Positions 12,358-23,180 of a stretch of 40,000 bases of DNA are shown here, piece by piece. Both the position numbers and the translations under genes were made by a program. Numbering within the stretch: position 1 is the first letter of the stretch; each line of letters starts with the position of its first letter. The DNA lies in NCBI GenBank assembly GCA_034096865.1, contig JAWQFJ010028353.1, forward strand, positions 72,501 through 112,500, given 5' to 3'. The stretch comes from Theodoxus fluviatilis. Taxonomy: Eukaryota > Mollusca > Gastropoda > Cycloneritida > Neritidae. Below the pieces are notes generated by a model that was not told the origin of the DNA, searched no databases, and saw only the letters and a list, made by a program, of their open reading frames with translations.

Positions 12358-12450
12358 CCTCGGCACTCTCCGTCTTACTCCGTCGCTGCCTCGGCACTCT
12401 CCGTCTTACTCCGTCGCTGCCTCGGCACTCTCCGTCTTACTCCGTCGCTG
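12358..12450. repeat. 31-bp tandem repeat, three copies
   Basis: CCTCGGCACTCTCCGTCTTA begins at 12358, 12389 and 12420, and the copies are essentially identical. Confidence 0.95.
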
Positions 12451-12828
12451 CCCGGCCAGCATTGTCGCTTGTCTTGTCGGTGTAGGCGTCTCCATGAAAG
12501 GTGACAGCATGTGTTCGGCACCTTCGCTGTCTACAGCTACTTTATGACCGAGGCAAAATATGTATGTTTTCCAGGAAACTATGTAAAGCAGTCCACCTTC
12601 ACAAGCTGTTTACTTATGCTCTTACAACTGGGTAGTGAAGAACTAAGTGAAGTTATGAGGTTTTTTTCCGTGGAATAATAAAGGACACTTAACTGTTACA
12701 GTAGAATGAGCGGCAATGCATTTTGGGTCCTTTGAATGAAGACATAGCAGTGGATGGTAGAGGGGTGTAGGGTTGTTGTTGAAGCTTTACATCTGCTGCG
12801 TGCTGTAATACATCGCGTTGTAACAAGC

Positions 12829-13419
12829 GAAGATATGATGATACAAACTCGGTATGGGGGACAGCGAAGATATGATGATACAACCTCGGTATGGGGGACA
12901 GCCAAGATATGATAATACAACCTCGGTATGGGGGACAGCCAAGATATGATGATACAACCTCGGTATGGAGGACAGCCAAGATATGATAATACAACCTCGG
13001 TATGGGGGACAGCGAAGATATGATGATACAACCTCGGTATGGGGGACAGCCAAGATATGATGATACAAGCTCGGTATGGGGGACAGCGAAGATACGATGA
13101 TACAACCTCGGTATGGGGGACAGCCAAGATATGATGATACAACCTCGGTATGGGGGACAGCGAAGATACGATGATACAACCTCGGCATGGGGGACAGCGA
13201 AGATATGATGATACAACCTCGGCATGGGGGACAGCGAAGATATGATGATGCAACCTCGGTATGGGGGACAGCGATGATATGATGATACAACCTCGACATG
13301 GGGGACAGCAAAGATATGATGATACAACCTCGGTATGGAGGACAGCCAAGATATGATAATACAACCTCGGTATGGGGGACAGCGAAGATATGATGATACA
13401 ACCTCGGTATGGGGGAAAG
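12829..13419. repeat. 37-bp minisatellite, 16 copies
   Basis: The monomer is GAAGATATGATGATACAACC then TCGGTATGGGGGACAGC. Starts at 12830 and 12867 give the 37-bp period. Variants include GATAATAC, CCAAGATATG and GGCATGG. Open minus-strand frames across it are a by-product of the repeat. Confidence 0.96.
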
Positions 13420-13988
13420 CGATATAAAGAGAGAAGAGTGCATGTGTGTTATAAAAAAGAGAACCCAAACCCCCAAATAGCGTTCAGGAAAGAATGCCAA
13501 AAAGCCTCATGGTCTTGTTTCTGTCTACGAGAGAGGCCGGCAGGGAATTGTCTACATTCCAGGGGCGCCCTTCCCGGCTCCAGTGACGCCATCATAGCTG
13601 CGTGTCGTCACCCGAGCCTTGTTACGTCACTGTCGTAATCTGGCAGTATCCGACACTCTGCAGCCGCTCTGCCCCCTTCTCCCTCTCTGTCTACTGCCGG
13701 GTGTTAGAACCAGGCAATTCAGGTGACGTCAGGTGTGAGGAACTTGACCAGGCTCCAGACTTCATTTATTTGCGGAGTGAGATGCACACTGGGAAATTGT
13801 CTTCGGCGAGTCAAACAGGGAGGTTGCCGTTTTGGCATACAAGGGAAAACAACTCCTGGGGTTCAATACAAGTGAAAGCTGACGCATTTTAAAGCTAACT
13901 CCACTTTAAGACGAAACACATATGTGATAAAGAGGGCCACCGTTCAAGTATACAATAGAAATGTTGAGAACATACACGTGTCCACTCG
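13420..13988. other. Unassigned DNA
   Basis: No gene or element is recognised between the 37-bp array and the hAT-like element. The last five bases, ACTCG, are the left target duplication of that element. Confidence 0.4.
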
Positions 13989-14537
13989 CAGGGCCGGATC
14001 AAAGGTTTTTGAGGGGGGGTGCTTAAAATTGTTTTAGGGTCTTCTCATCGAAGTGGCGAAGCCACGAGTGCGTGCCTGCGAAGCAGGCACGCCTCTCTAG
14101 GGGGGTCCGGGGGCATGCCCCCCCGGAAAATTTTGAGAAAAATGGTGCAAATCTGTGCAATCTGGCAGTGCGGTCATTTCCAAGAGTTTTTGTTTGGTCA
14201 CAGATTCTTCCTGTCTCTGCCCGGGTTTGATTTGTCTGTGCGAGTAGCAAAAGGAAGGCATCTTAATTATAGCAGCACCCCCCCCCCCCTCCCTCCCCAG
14301 CTACCTTGGCTGCCAAGTAGAGTGTGCTTATACCAAGTGGAGAGTAGTACAGCATCTGGGCCCAGCATCTTTTAGCCCCCCCCCCCCCCCCCCTCCTTCC
14401 CAAGCTTTTTACTAACTATACTGTCTCTGCTACCAAGCAAAGTGTGCCGATATCCGATGAGGTGGGAAGTAGATCAACATATTTGAGCAACCACCCCCCC
14501 CCCCCCTCCCTCCTTCCCCCAACTCCCGGCTGCCACG

Positions 14538-14569
<32 letters not shown>

Positions 14570-14619
14570 GGGGGGGGGGTGCTCGAGCACCCCCAGCACC
14601 CCCCCTAGATCCGGCCCTG
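13989..14619. mobile_element. Non-autonomous hAT-like transposon, 631 bp
   Basis: The ends are CAGGGCCGGATC and GATCCGGCCCTG, a perfect 12-bp inverted pair, with G/C runs and GGTGCT continuing inward. CAGGGCCGG-type termini are characteristic of hAT elements in many animals (from memory, not searched). The flanks ACTCG (13984-13988 and 14620-14624) form a 5-bp target-site duplication, shorter than the usual 8 bp but known for some hAT subgroups. Inside are the hairpins GTGGCGAAGCCAC and GTGCCTGCGAAGCAGGCAC, a GGGGGCATGCCCCC palindrome, several poly-C runs, a 29-base poly-T and the 20-bp palindrome 14575-14594 centred on CTCGAG. No transposase frame is present. Confidence 0.85.
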
Positions 14620-15378
14620 ACTCGTAGCTCGTTATCAACGAAACTCCAAAAAGAATTGTTATCTAATTCGTTTATCAGACGTTTTAACTGCTGCTCCTAC
14701 AAGTGCATGGACTGCTGGCTACTGCCGCGAAAGTGGCCATGAAACCTTTCTAGGCAAAGAGGTGGAGCCTCTATCGGGGCCTATCGCCGCATTTCTCGCC
14801 AGGCGGACAAAACTGTGCAGTCGCGCTCGCTCGTAAGTTTTCCGCATCAAGTGAAACCTGTACGCCTGCCACCGTATCAGTTTGACTTGCTCCTTTTTCT
14901 CCCTCTCATCTGGACAGCCTGCCCCCAATTTCGCGCCAGCTTACGCCACGAAATCGCGCCACTTGACTTGCAATTTGGGCTTTGACAACTTTGCCGACGT
15001 CGCTATCGTAACCACAAATCAAGCTTTGCTGGAGGGCGGCAGGGAAAAAGTGACATCAGACGGGGGAGGGGGCTTGGCTGGGAAGGGAGGAGAGGGGAGG
15101 GGGGACTTGCTGGGTGTGGAAAGAGAGGGTCAGAGACACGCAATTTCACTGGAGTGTTTCGTGTCCTGGGGACGTTTCAGGAGGCGAGTAGCATCGCGAG
15201 AGAGTGGGAACTTCTTTTCGCATTCCTGCACGTGGAGGTTATTTTCTCACCAAATTTGAGCGGCCCATGCCTAAACGGCAAAAACAGGAGCACGGGCGAC
15301 TTTCTCTCCACAAAAGGCATTTGTCGAATTCCTGGCACCGACGACCGGTGCCCTCCGCTGTGCCCGGACAGCTTTCTC
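14620..15378. other. Unassigned DNA
   Basis: A G-rich tract lies at about 15058-15120. Short open frames exist but none resembles a known family. Confidence 0.4.
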
Positions 15379-15510
15379 ACAGCGCCCCCAGTGGTGACCC
15401 GAGACAGCGCCCCCAGTGGTGACCCGAGACAGCGCCCCCCAGTGGTGACCCGAGACAGCGCCCCCCAGTGGTGACCCGAGACAGCGCCCCCTAGTGGTGA
15501 CCCGAGACAG
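15379..15510. repeat. 25/26-bp tandem repeat, five copies
   Basis: The unit is AGCGCCCCCAGTGGTGACCC then GAGAC. The copies differ by C-run length, by one A/T change in the last copy, and the final copy runs into unique sequence. Confidence 0.93.
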
Positions 15511-15722
15511 ACATCCCCGGGACGACCTTAGTCAGGGGACGCTGATCTGGTATGCTGCCATTCTCCAGCGCGCCTTCCTCTCCTGTCCTGGAGTCAGGCC
15601 CCCTTGCCTGTGGCAGTTCTCATGCAGATGTTTGGTGCCTTTGGTTGTTGTCATGCGGATGTTTTTGAAGTATTACGTTTTTTAAAAGAAAGAAAATGAT
15701 ATTGTAATTGGCAATTGTAGAA

Positions 15723-16374
15723 CCCCAACTCTGCAAGAGAGTGAAAAGTCCGCACCCCAACTCTGCAAGAGAGTGAAAAGTCCACACCCCAGCTCTGCAA
15801 GAGAGTGAAAAGTTCACACCCCAACTCTGCAAGAAAGTGAAAAGTGCACACCCCAACTCTGCAAGAGAGTGAAAAGTCCACACTACAACTCTGCAAGAAA
15901 GTGAAAAGTGCACACCCCAACTCTGCAAGAGAGTGAAAAGTCCACACTACAACTCTGCAAGAGAGTGAAAAGTCCGCACCCCAACTCTGCAAGAGAGTGA
16001 AAAGTCCACACTACAACTCTGCAAGAGAGTGAAAAGTCCGCACCCCAACTCTGCAAGAGAGTGAAAAGTCCACACCCCAGCTCTGCAAGAGAGTGAAAAG
16101 TTCACACCCCAACTCTGCAAGAAAGTGAAAAGTGCACACCCCAACTCTGCAAGAGAGTGAAAAGTCCACACTACAACTCTGCAAGAAAGTGAAAAGTGCA
16201 CACCCCAACTCTGCAAGAGAGTGAAAAGTCCACACTACAACTCTGCAAGAGAGTGAAAAGTCCACACTACAACTCTGCAAGAGAGTGAAAAGTCCACACT
16301 ACAACTCTGCAAGAGAGTGAAAAGTCCACACTACAACTCTGCAAGAGAGTGAAAAGTCCACACTACAACTCTGC
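15723..16374. repeat. 32-bp minisatellite, about 20 copies
   Basis: The monomer is AACTCTGCAAGAGAGTGAAA then AGTCCACACCCC, alternating with a CACTAC-ending form. Each unit contains the stem-loop ACTCT-GCAAG-AGAGT, except copies with AGAAAGT. A block of several units (about 15757-15970) recurs at about 16045-16270 with the same order of variants, indicating a segmental duplication inside the array. Confidence 0.95.
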
Positions 16375-16738
16375 CCCGTGGCGCTCTCTCACAGACACCG
16401 CAGTGCTTCCTGGCAGTCCACAGTGAGGGAGGCCGAACTCTTCTCTTCCTGCAGCGCAACTCCCCGAGTCACATCTGACTCGCGCCGTGGGCAATCTCAT
16501 TACTTATTTGTCTGCCTTTTCTCGATTATTTTTCTCCCTACCTGTGTTTACCTCCTTTTCTTTTCATCTGCGCGGGCTGCACGTATGCCCGCGCGGCGAG
16601 TTTGCCTAACGTGGCTACAACGCAGGGGGTCTCACCTCGGGGGACAAAGGCGCCTTTTTCCCGACTCGTGGGTCTTGTCGTGGAGAGCAGACCAGGGTAT
16701 CATCTTCGCGTCGTTTGGACAGATACACCGTGCACTGC
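16375..16738. other. Unassigned spacer between two minisatellites
   Basis: Nothing is recognised apart from a pyrimidine-rich patch at about 16500-16570. Confidence 0.4.
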
Positions 16739-19087
16739 AGCGCAGCAATGGGAGGCCAGGCACGGAGGCTGGGACTGCAGTGCAGCAATGGGAGGCCAGG
16801 CACGGAGGCTTGGACTGCAGTGCAGCAATGGAACGCCAGGTTACTGAGGCTGGGACTGTAGTGTAGCAATGGGAGGCCAGGTTACTGAGGCTGGGACTGC
16901 AGGGCAGCAATGAGAGGCCAGGTTACTGAGGCTGGGACTGCAGTGCAGCAATGAGAGGCCAGGTTACTGAGGCTGGGACTGCAGTGCAGCAATGAGAGGC
17001 CAGGTTACTGAGGCTGGGACTGTAGTGCAGCAATGGGAGGCCAGGTTACTGAGGCTGGGACTGTAGTGCAGCAATGGGAGGCCAGGCACGGAGGCTTGGA
17101 CTGCAGTGCAGCAATGGGAGGCCAGATTACTGAGGCTGGGACTGCAGTGCAGCAATGGGAGGCCAGGCACGGAGGATGGGACTGTAGTGCAGCAATGGGA
17201 GGCCAGGCACGGAGGCTGGGACTGCAGTGCAGCAATGGGAGGCCATGTTACGGAGACTAGGACTGTAGTGCAGCAATGAACGGAGACTAGGACTGCAGTG
17301 CAGCAATGAGAGGCCAGGTTACTGAGGCTGGGACTGCAGTGCAGCAATGGGAGGCCATGTTACGGAGACTAGGACTGCAGTGCAGCAATGAGAGGCCAGG
17401 TTACTGAGGCTGGGACTGCAGTGCAGCAATGGGAGGCCAGGTTACTGAGGCTGGGACTGCAGTGCAGCAATGGGAGGCCAGGCACGGAGACTGGGACTGC
17501 AGCAGCAATGAGAGGCCAGGTTACTGAGGCTGGGACTGCAGTGCAGCAATGGGAGGCCAGGTTACTGAGGCTGGGACTGCAGTGCAGCAATGGGAGGCCA
17601 GGCACGGAGGCTGGGACTGCAGTGCAGCAATGGGAGGCCAGGCACGGTGGCTGGGACTGCAGTGCAGCAATGGGAGGCCAGGTTACTGAGGCTGAGACTG
17701 CAGTGCAGCAATGGGAGGCCAGATTACTGAGGCTGGGACTGCAGTGCAGCAATGGGAGGCCAGGCACGGAGGCTTGGACTGCAGTGCAGCAATGGGAGGC
17801 CAGATTACTGAGGCTGGGACTGCAGTGCAGCAATGGGAGGCCAGGCACTGAGGCTTGGACTGCAGTGCAGCAATGGGAGGCCAGATTACTGAGGCTGGGA
17901 CTGCAGTGCAGCAATGGGAGGCCAGATTACTGAGGCTGAGACTGCAGTGCAGCAATGGGAGGCCAGGTTACTGAGGCTGAGACTGCAGTGCAGCAATAGG
18001 AGGCCAGGCACGGAGGATGGGACTGTAGTGCAGCAATGGGAGGCCAGGTTACTGAGGCTGGGACTGCAGTGCAGCAATGGAACGCCATGTTACTGAGGCT
18101 GGGACTGTAGTGCAGCAATGGGAGGCCAGGTTACTGAGGCTGGGACTGCAGTGCAGCAATGGGAGGCCAGGTTACTGAGGCTGGGACTGCAGTGCAGCAA
18201 TGGAACGCCATGTTACTGAGGCTGGGACTGTAGTGCAGCAATGGGAGGCCAGGCACGGAGGCTTGGACTGCAGTGCAGCAATAGGAGGCCAGGTTACTGA
18301 GGCTGGGACTGCAGTGCAGCAATGGGAGGCCATGTTACTGAGGCTGGGACTGCAGTGCAGCAATAGGAGGCCATGTTACTGAGGCTGGGACTGCAGTGCA
18401 GCAATGGGAGGCCAGGCACTGAGGCTGGGACTGCAGTGCAGCAATAGGAGGCCAGGTTACTGAGGCTGAGACTGCAGTGCAGCAATAGGAGGCCAGGTTA
18501 CTGAGGCTGGGACTGCAGTGCAGCAATGGAACGCCATGTTACTGAGGCTGGGACTGTAGTGCAGCAATGGGAGGCCAGGCACGGAGGCTTGGACTGCAGT
18601 GCAGCAATGGTAGGCCAGGTTACTGAGGCTGGGACTGTAGTGCAGCAATGGGAGGCCAGGCACGGAGGCTGGGACTGTAGTGCAGCAATGGGAGGCCAGG
18701 CACGGAGGCTTGGACTGCAGTGCAGCAATGGTAGGCCAGGTTACTGAGGCTGGGACTGCAGTGCAGCAATGGGAGGCCAGGCATGGAGGCTTGGACTGCA
18801 GTGCAGCAATGGTAGGCCAGGTTACTGAGGCTGGGACTGCAGTGCAGCAATGGTAGGCCAGGTTACTGAGGCTGGGACTGCAGTGCAGCAATGGGAGGCC
18901 AAGTTACTGAGGCTGGGACTGCAGTGCAGCAATGGAACGCCATGTTACTGAGGCTGGGACTGTAGTGCAGCAATGGGAGGCCAGGCACGGAGGCTTGGAC
19001 TGCAGTGCAGCAATGGTAGGCCAGGTTACTGAGGCTGGGACTGTAGTGCAGCAATGGGAGGCCAGGCATGGAGGCAAAGACTGCAGC
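16739..19087. repeat. Large 40/41-bp minisatellite, about 57 copies
   Basis: There are two interleaved monomer types. The 41-bp type reads GCAGTGCAGCAATGGGAGGC then CAGGTTACTGAGGCTGGGACT. The 40-bp type replaces the middle with CAGGCACGGAGGC. Point variants include GGAACGCC, GGTAGGCC and TAGGAGGCC. The types follow one another in repeated multi-unit patterns, for example about 18520-18620 and 18930-19030, which indicates higher-order duplication. Each unit has the dyad CTGCAGTGCAG. The last copy decays at about 19087. The many open frames on both strands come from the absence of stop codons in the unit. Confidence 0.95.
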
Positions 19088-19473
19088 TGGCGGAGATTGG
19101 AAACTCCATGGAGGCTGACCTCCACGTCACCTCTGGAGTATCGCTATGCGCGTCTTGCGTCATGCGCGGTTTGGTTTTCAAACCGAGGATGTGCTGCTCC
19201 GCCGACGGCGGTGCGTGGAAGATGGCGTCAGCCGAGGTTCGTTGAGCTGTTGACCGTGCTGTCTGGCGGGAAGACGTATCAGTCACGGTTTGTTGATACG
19301 TCGACGGTGCTACTGCGAGATGATGATGTTGATAGTCGGGGATTGTGGGTGTGTGGGAGGAAGGTGTTGTGGGAGGTTTCCCTGCCGATACCTGCTCTTC
19401 CTTCATAATGTTGTCGTTGTCATACGAGATCCATATGGTCTGGACACCATTTTCTTTTCTGCCCCTGCGTTTT
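19088..19473. other. Unassigned DNA
   Basis: No gene or RNA is recognised. Confidence 0.4.
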
Positions 19474-19485
19474 CCCCGTTGCATC

Positions 19486-19675
19486 CCCCCCCCCTGTGGG
19501 TTCGGGGTAAGAATTGACCCACCGCGACTCCCTACGCGATTCGTAAGAGGCGTATAACTAGGGACACCGTGACTTGATTTGCGTTTACTCTAAACTGTTC
19601 TAGTGATGTTCGTGCTTAATGGCCTTACATAGCCTACAAGGCTGATAAGCCGTAAAACACTATCCATCCATCCAT
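19486..19675 (+). mobile_element. Short retroposon (SINE or 5'-truncated LINE end) with (ATCC)n tail
   Basis: The 190-bp insert is flanked by a perfect 12-bp target-site duplication, CCCCGTTGCATC, at 19474-19485 and 19676-19687. It starts with a C-run and CCTGTGGGTTCGGGG. Its body contains CGCGATTCGTAAGAGGCG and it ends in GCTGATAAGCCGTAAAACAC followed by a short ATCC tetranucleotide tail. A simple-repeat tail plus a duplication of this length is the mark of target-primed reverse transcription. No clear pol III A and B boxes are seen at the left end, so a truncated LINE 3' end is as likely as a SINE. Confidence 0.82.
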
Positions 19676-19687
19676 CCCCGTTGCATC

Positions 19688-20862
19688 GTCCACAAAGTCA
19701 TTCTTCCTTCTGCTGCTACCGTTTTCGGTCCTCGGGATTCGTCTGTCCTTCCGTTGTCTTCTTCCGTCTGATTTTGCATGGCGAACAGTACGTCAACAGT
19801 TGTTGTTGCGGTCCTGCTGTTATCAAGTCTTGGTTGGTGTCATTATCATTATCCTTGCTACCAACTGTTCGTCTTAACTGCTGTCCCTTTGGCCATAATT
19901 ACACAGTTGGGGAGGTTACAAAAAACCTCGTGTCACGTCTAATCATTTTCAGGCTTGGCGCGAAGGGAAGCGAGCAAAGCAGTATCAAATTGTACGAAGG
20001 GGAAGATGTTTTTTTCCAGAGACCTTGAAGATGTTTGTTTTTCTTACGAGGAATTCGTTTAACTTATTCCCATGACCCATTTAAAACCGTAAAAACCTGG
20101 CGTGGACGTTTTGACAGGGGCGTGCACGCAAGGAGCGCTCCAAATCGGTTTTAGGCGCCAAATCTGCCAGGCTGTGGAGATGGCAAAGCCGCCAAGGAGG
20201 CCACAAACACGCCTGATTGAGTTTCCCTGACAGGAATCCCTCAGACACTTAGAAGATGGGCGTGAGCTCGTCTGCCATGCTTCCTGAGTCGAAAATGAAA
20301 GCAAGACTCCTGAAGCGATTGGTTTTTGCCCCGGCAGGTTTACCCCAGAGAGCGGGAGCGAGGTTTTGTCAGGTCTTCTCCCTCTTTCTGATTGTCTAAG
20401 TTATTTACAGACAGGTAATTCAAGCGGAAGATGAGTTCATATATTTTTCAAATTCCTTTTCTCTCCCAATTATCTTGTCGACTGTATAAATAATACGTGT
20501 ACCTCGAAAAATCTGTCCTGCCAGATTTCACTTCGCGTTATTCCGTGCACTTGATGGTGGCACCATCATCAGTGATGCACTCAAAGCCTTTGAAAGCGCA
20601 TTTGTGCCTGTTCACCGTGGAATGAAACAGACGTTCTGTGTACTCATGCGCTAGAGTTCTGAAGTAAGTGAAATTCTTTTCCTCTGTGTGTGCAGCCAAC
20701 CTCATTCTTTGCTAGGGAAGGCAGCTAAAGTCGGGTATTCTGCTGGTGCCTTATTCACGGGTATTCTCCTCGATGCAAAAGTGGTTTAATTGAAATTATC
20801 TCGCAAGTCGAAACGCAAATCCAGAGGTGTGGTCTCCGGAGGAAAGCAGTTGATATCGATAA

Positions 20863-20865
<3 letters not shown>
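19688..20865. other. Unassigned DNA
   Basis: No exon, RNA gene or mobile element is recognised in these 1.2 kb. Confidence 0.4.
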
Positions 20866-20913
<48 letters not shown>

Positions 20914-20922
20914 AGGGAGAGA

Positions 20923-21014
<92 letters not shown>

Positions 21015-21021
21015 AAGAGAG

Positions 21022-21098
<77 letters not shown>
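20866..21098. repeat. (AG)n microsatellite with G-rich breaks
   Basis: Long GAGA runs are interrupted by short G blocks at about 20905-20930 and 21007-21026, and the tract ends in a GGTGGGGGG stretch to about 21126. Confidence 0.97.
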
Positions 21099-21100
<2 letters not shown>

Positions 21101-21461
21101 GTGGTGGGGGGTGGGGGGTGGGGGGAAGGAGCGTTAACGGTAAGTGCTGGCGAAACCCAAAGCTGTTTTCCTCCTTGAACGTGTCCCCGCAAACATTTCG
21201 TTTTGATTGCTCCTTTCAGAGCGTCTTTCGTGTCGAGATGGAAACTGCAGTAGGTGCAAAATAAAAACCGCTGGCGCTGAACCTCCAGGTTTTGGCATTA
21301 AAAAAAGAAGAAAAAAAGATCGGGTTCAAACCCGCAACCTCTCGAGAAAAGAGGGAAAAAAGTAAGGTTCGAACCCGCAATCTCTCACGTGTACAACAAC
21401 GGGTGGGGTGGCTCTCTCTCTCTCTCTCGAAAACCATACACACATTAACAAAAAAAAACTT

Positions 21462-21553
21462 CTGTGCGGATTCGAACCCGTACGCGCATCCCCTACAACC
21501 AAGCATGTCCCAGCGACAAAAGGATATTCGACGCGCTACCGAATGAGTTAATC
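21462..21553 (-). pseudogene. tRNA-like sequence with long variable region
   Basis: Read on the minus strand it has a D-arm-like CATTCGGTAGCGCGTCGAA, a possible anticodon region, a long variable segment and the T-arm CGGGTTCGAATCCG. The long variable region recalls Leu or Ser tRNAs, but the stems do not pair well, so I call it a degenerate tRNA-derived sequence. Confidence 0.4.
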
Positions 21554-21760
21554 CATAAAGCTGTGAGGACCTCCAGTAAACCTGGAGGGACAAAAACCGC
21601 TGGCGCTGAACCTCCAGGTTTTGGCATATATATTTTTTTTAAAGATCGGGTTCGAACCCGCAACCTCTCGAGAAAAGAGGGGGGGAAAAACACACACACA
21701 CAAAAAACACAAAAAACCAAGTCGGGTTCGAACCCACAACCTCTAGAAAAAAAAGATGTT

Positions 21761-21831
21761 TCAGCGCAGAATCAAACCTGATCACGCATGACCAAGAGTT
21801 CAACGCTCTATCAACTGTGCCATTGGAGAAC
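21761..21831 (-). pseudogene. tRNA-like sequence, possibly Lys-type
   Basis: The minus strand has an A-box-like TGGCACAGTTGATAGAGCG, a loop with CTCTTGG and a B-box-like AGGTTTGATTCTGC. Length is near 71 bases. The anticodon and acceptor stems are poorly paired, so it is more likely a tRNA-derived repeat fragment or pseudogene than an active tRNA gene. Confidence 0.45.
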
Positions 21832-21840
21832 TATATGAAT

Positions 21841-22329
21841 GAGTGTTTGTAAAGCATTTATAACGTTCTTTTCCGTAAAACCCCCTAGGTTGGTATTTTG
21901 CACTGTAAATTGTAGAAAAATGGATGATAGTTCATGAAATTTGAGTGGTCTTGTACATTTTAGAATACTCAAGTTGGAGCGGCCGCGCGGGTGGACAATT
22001 TTGACTGTAAAAAGGTATTTTTTAAGCAAAGGCGATTTTTTTTCTGGGGAGGATCAGGCTGCAAAATTCTCGCACTTTTGCCCAGCACAGAATATTGTAC
22101 AATCCTGGCGTGGTTTATGTCCGGCAACTGGTTATTGTTGACAGACCATGAACTGTTTGGTATTTCATACGGATTTAACCCACCAACGTCAATAATCTTC
22201 TCGTATTACCGCTTTTTTGCGTCTGCTGGTAGACGTTCAACATAAGAAGCCATTATTTTGTGAAAGTAGGAAAAGATAACTCTGTTTGATCTCGAGTTGG
22301 CTATACCGTCAACTGATTTTGAGGAGGGA
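21841..22329. other. Unassigned AT-rich DNA
   Basis: No clear features. It may belong to the composite repeat on either side. Confidence 0.35.
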
Positions 22330-23180
22330 GGTTTTCGAGTTTACGACCTAAATAAATCACGTTCTTTTCAAACTTCGATTCAGAAAATTTGATACATTCA
22401 ATAGGACCTAACTTCCAGTAAGTATGCAAAATGTCAAGGAAATCCGTCCAGTAGTTTTTGAGAAATCAGCCGTTAAGTCGGGACAGAGAGACAGATGATA
22501 CAGATAAAATCTCGTCACGTTATTGATGACGTCACACATTTTCCATTTCGCCATTCCATCAATTGACTATTTATGGAGGTGCTTTCGAGTTTACGACCTT
22601 AAAAAACCACTTTCTTTTCAAACCTCGATTCTGAAAATTTGATACATTCAATCGGACCTAACTTCCAGTAAGTGTGCAAAATGTCAAGGAAATTCGTCCA
22701 GTAGTTTTTGAGATATCAGCCGTTAAGTCGGGACAGACAGACAGACAGACACACATGCAGACAAACACACAGACAGATAAAGTCTGTAGGACCTCCAGTA
22801 AACCTGGAGGGATAAAAAAATCCTTCTTTCTCTTTAACCAATGTCCAATCTCCTCGAAATTACGTCACGTTTTTCGACGTCAAATGATCACGTCACACAT
22901 GCCAAAACTTCCCTTGAGTGGGGACAGAATTCCGTCAGTTGCCTTTTTTGCAACACCAAAACGTACAAAAAGTCACTTTCTTTTCAAACCTTGATTCTGA
23001 AAATTTGATACATTCAATCAGACGTAACTTCTAGTAAGTGTGCAAAATGTCAAGGAAATCCGACCAGTAGTTTTTGAGATATCAGCCGTTAAGTCGGGAC
23101 TGACAGACACACACACAGACAGACAGACACACAGACAGATAAAGGTGTGAGGACCTCCAATACACCTGGAGGGATAAATA
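22330..23180 (+). repeat. Three diverged copies of a dispersed-type repeat with (GACA)n ends
   Basis: A unit with TTCTTTTCAAAC, GAAAATTTGATACATTCAAT, GTGCAAAATGTCAAGGAAAT, CCAGTAGTTTTTGAGATATC and AGCCGTTAAGTCGGGACAGA appears three times, with TTCTTTTCAAAC at 22362, 22612 and 22978. Copies two and three end in a GACA/CACA run and then a small hairpin, CCTCCAGTAAACCTGGAGG (22792-22810) and its variant (23154-23173). The same hairpin also stands at about 21569-21588 in the tRNA-like array, linking the two regions. No coding capacity. The tail style resembles SINE-like or other non-autonomous elements, but the class is unresolved. Confidence 0.75.

Larger units (their letters stand above)
21264..21835 (-). 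repeat. Array of tRNA-like modules with T-arm/B-box sequences
   Basis: Six times within about 570 bp the minus strand shows a tRNA T-arm-like segment of the type GCGGGTTCGAACCCG, near 21319-21337, 21363-21381, 21467-21482, 21646-21664, 21722-21740 and a diverged one near 21768-21785. A second element, AAAACCGCTGGCGCTGAACC followed by TCCAGGTTTTGGCAT, occurs on the plus strand at about 21265-21299 and 21594-21628. Two of the T-arms belong to nearly full tRNA-like units, listed separately; the others are 3' halves only. This looks like a composite of tRNA-derived repeat pieces and not a working tRNA cluster. Confidence 0.65.

Noticed and set aside
21462..21831. Functional tRNA genes
   Set aside because: Stems pair poorly and most modules are only 3' halves, so tRNA-derived repeats fit better.
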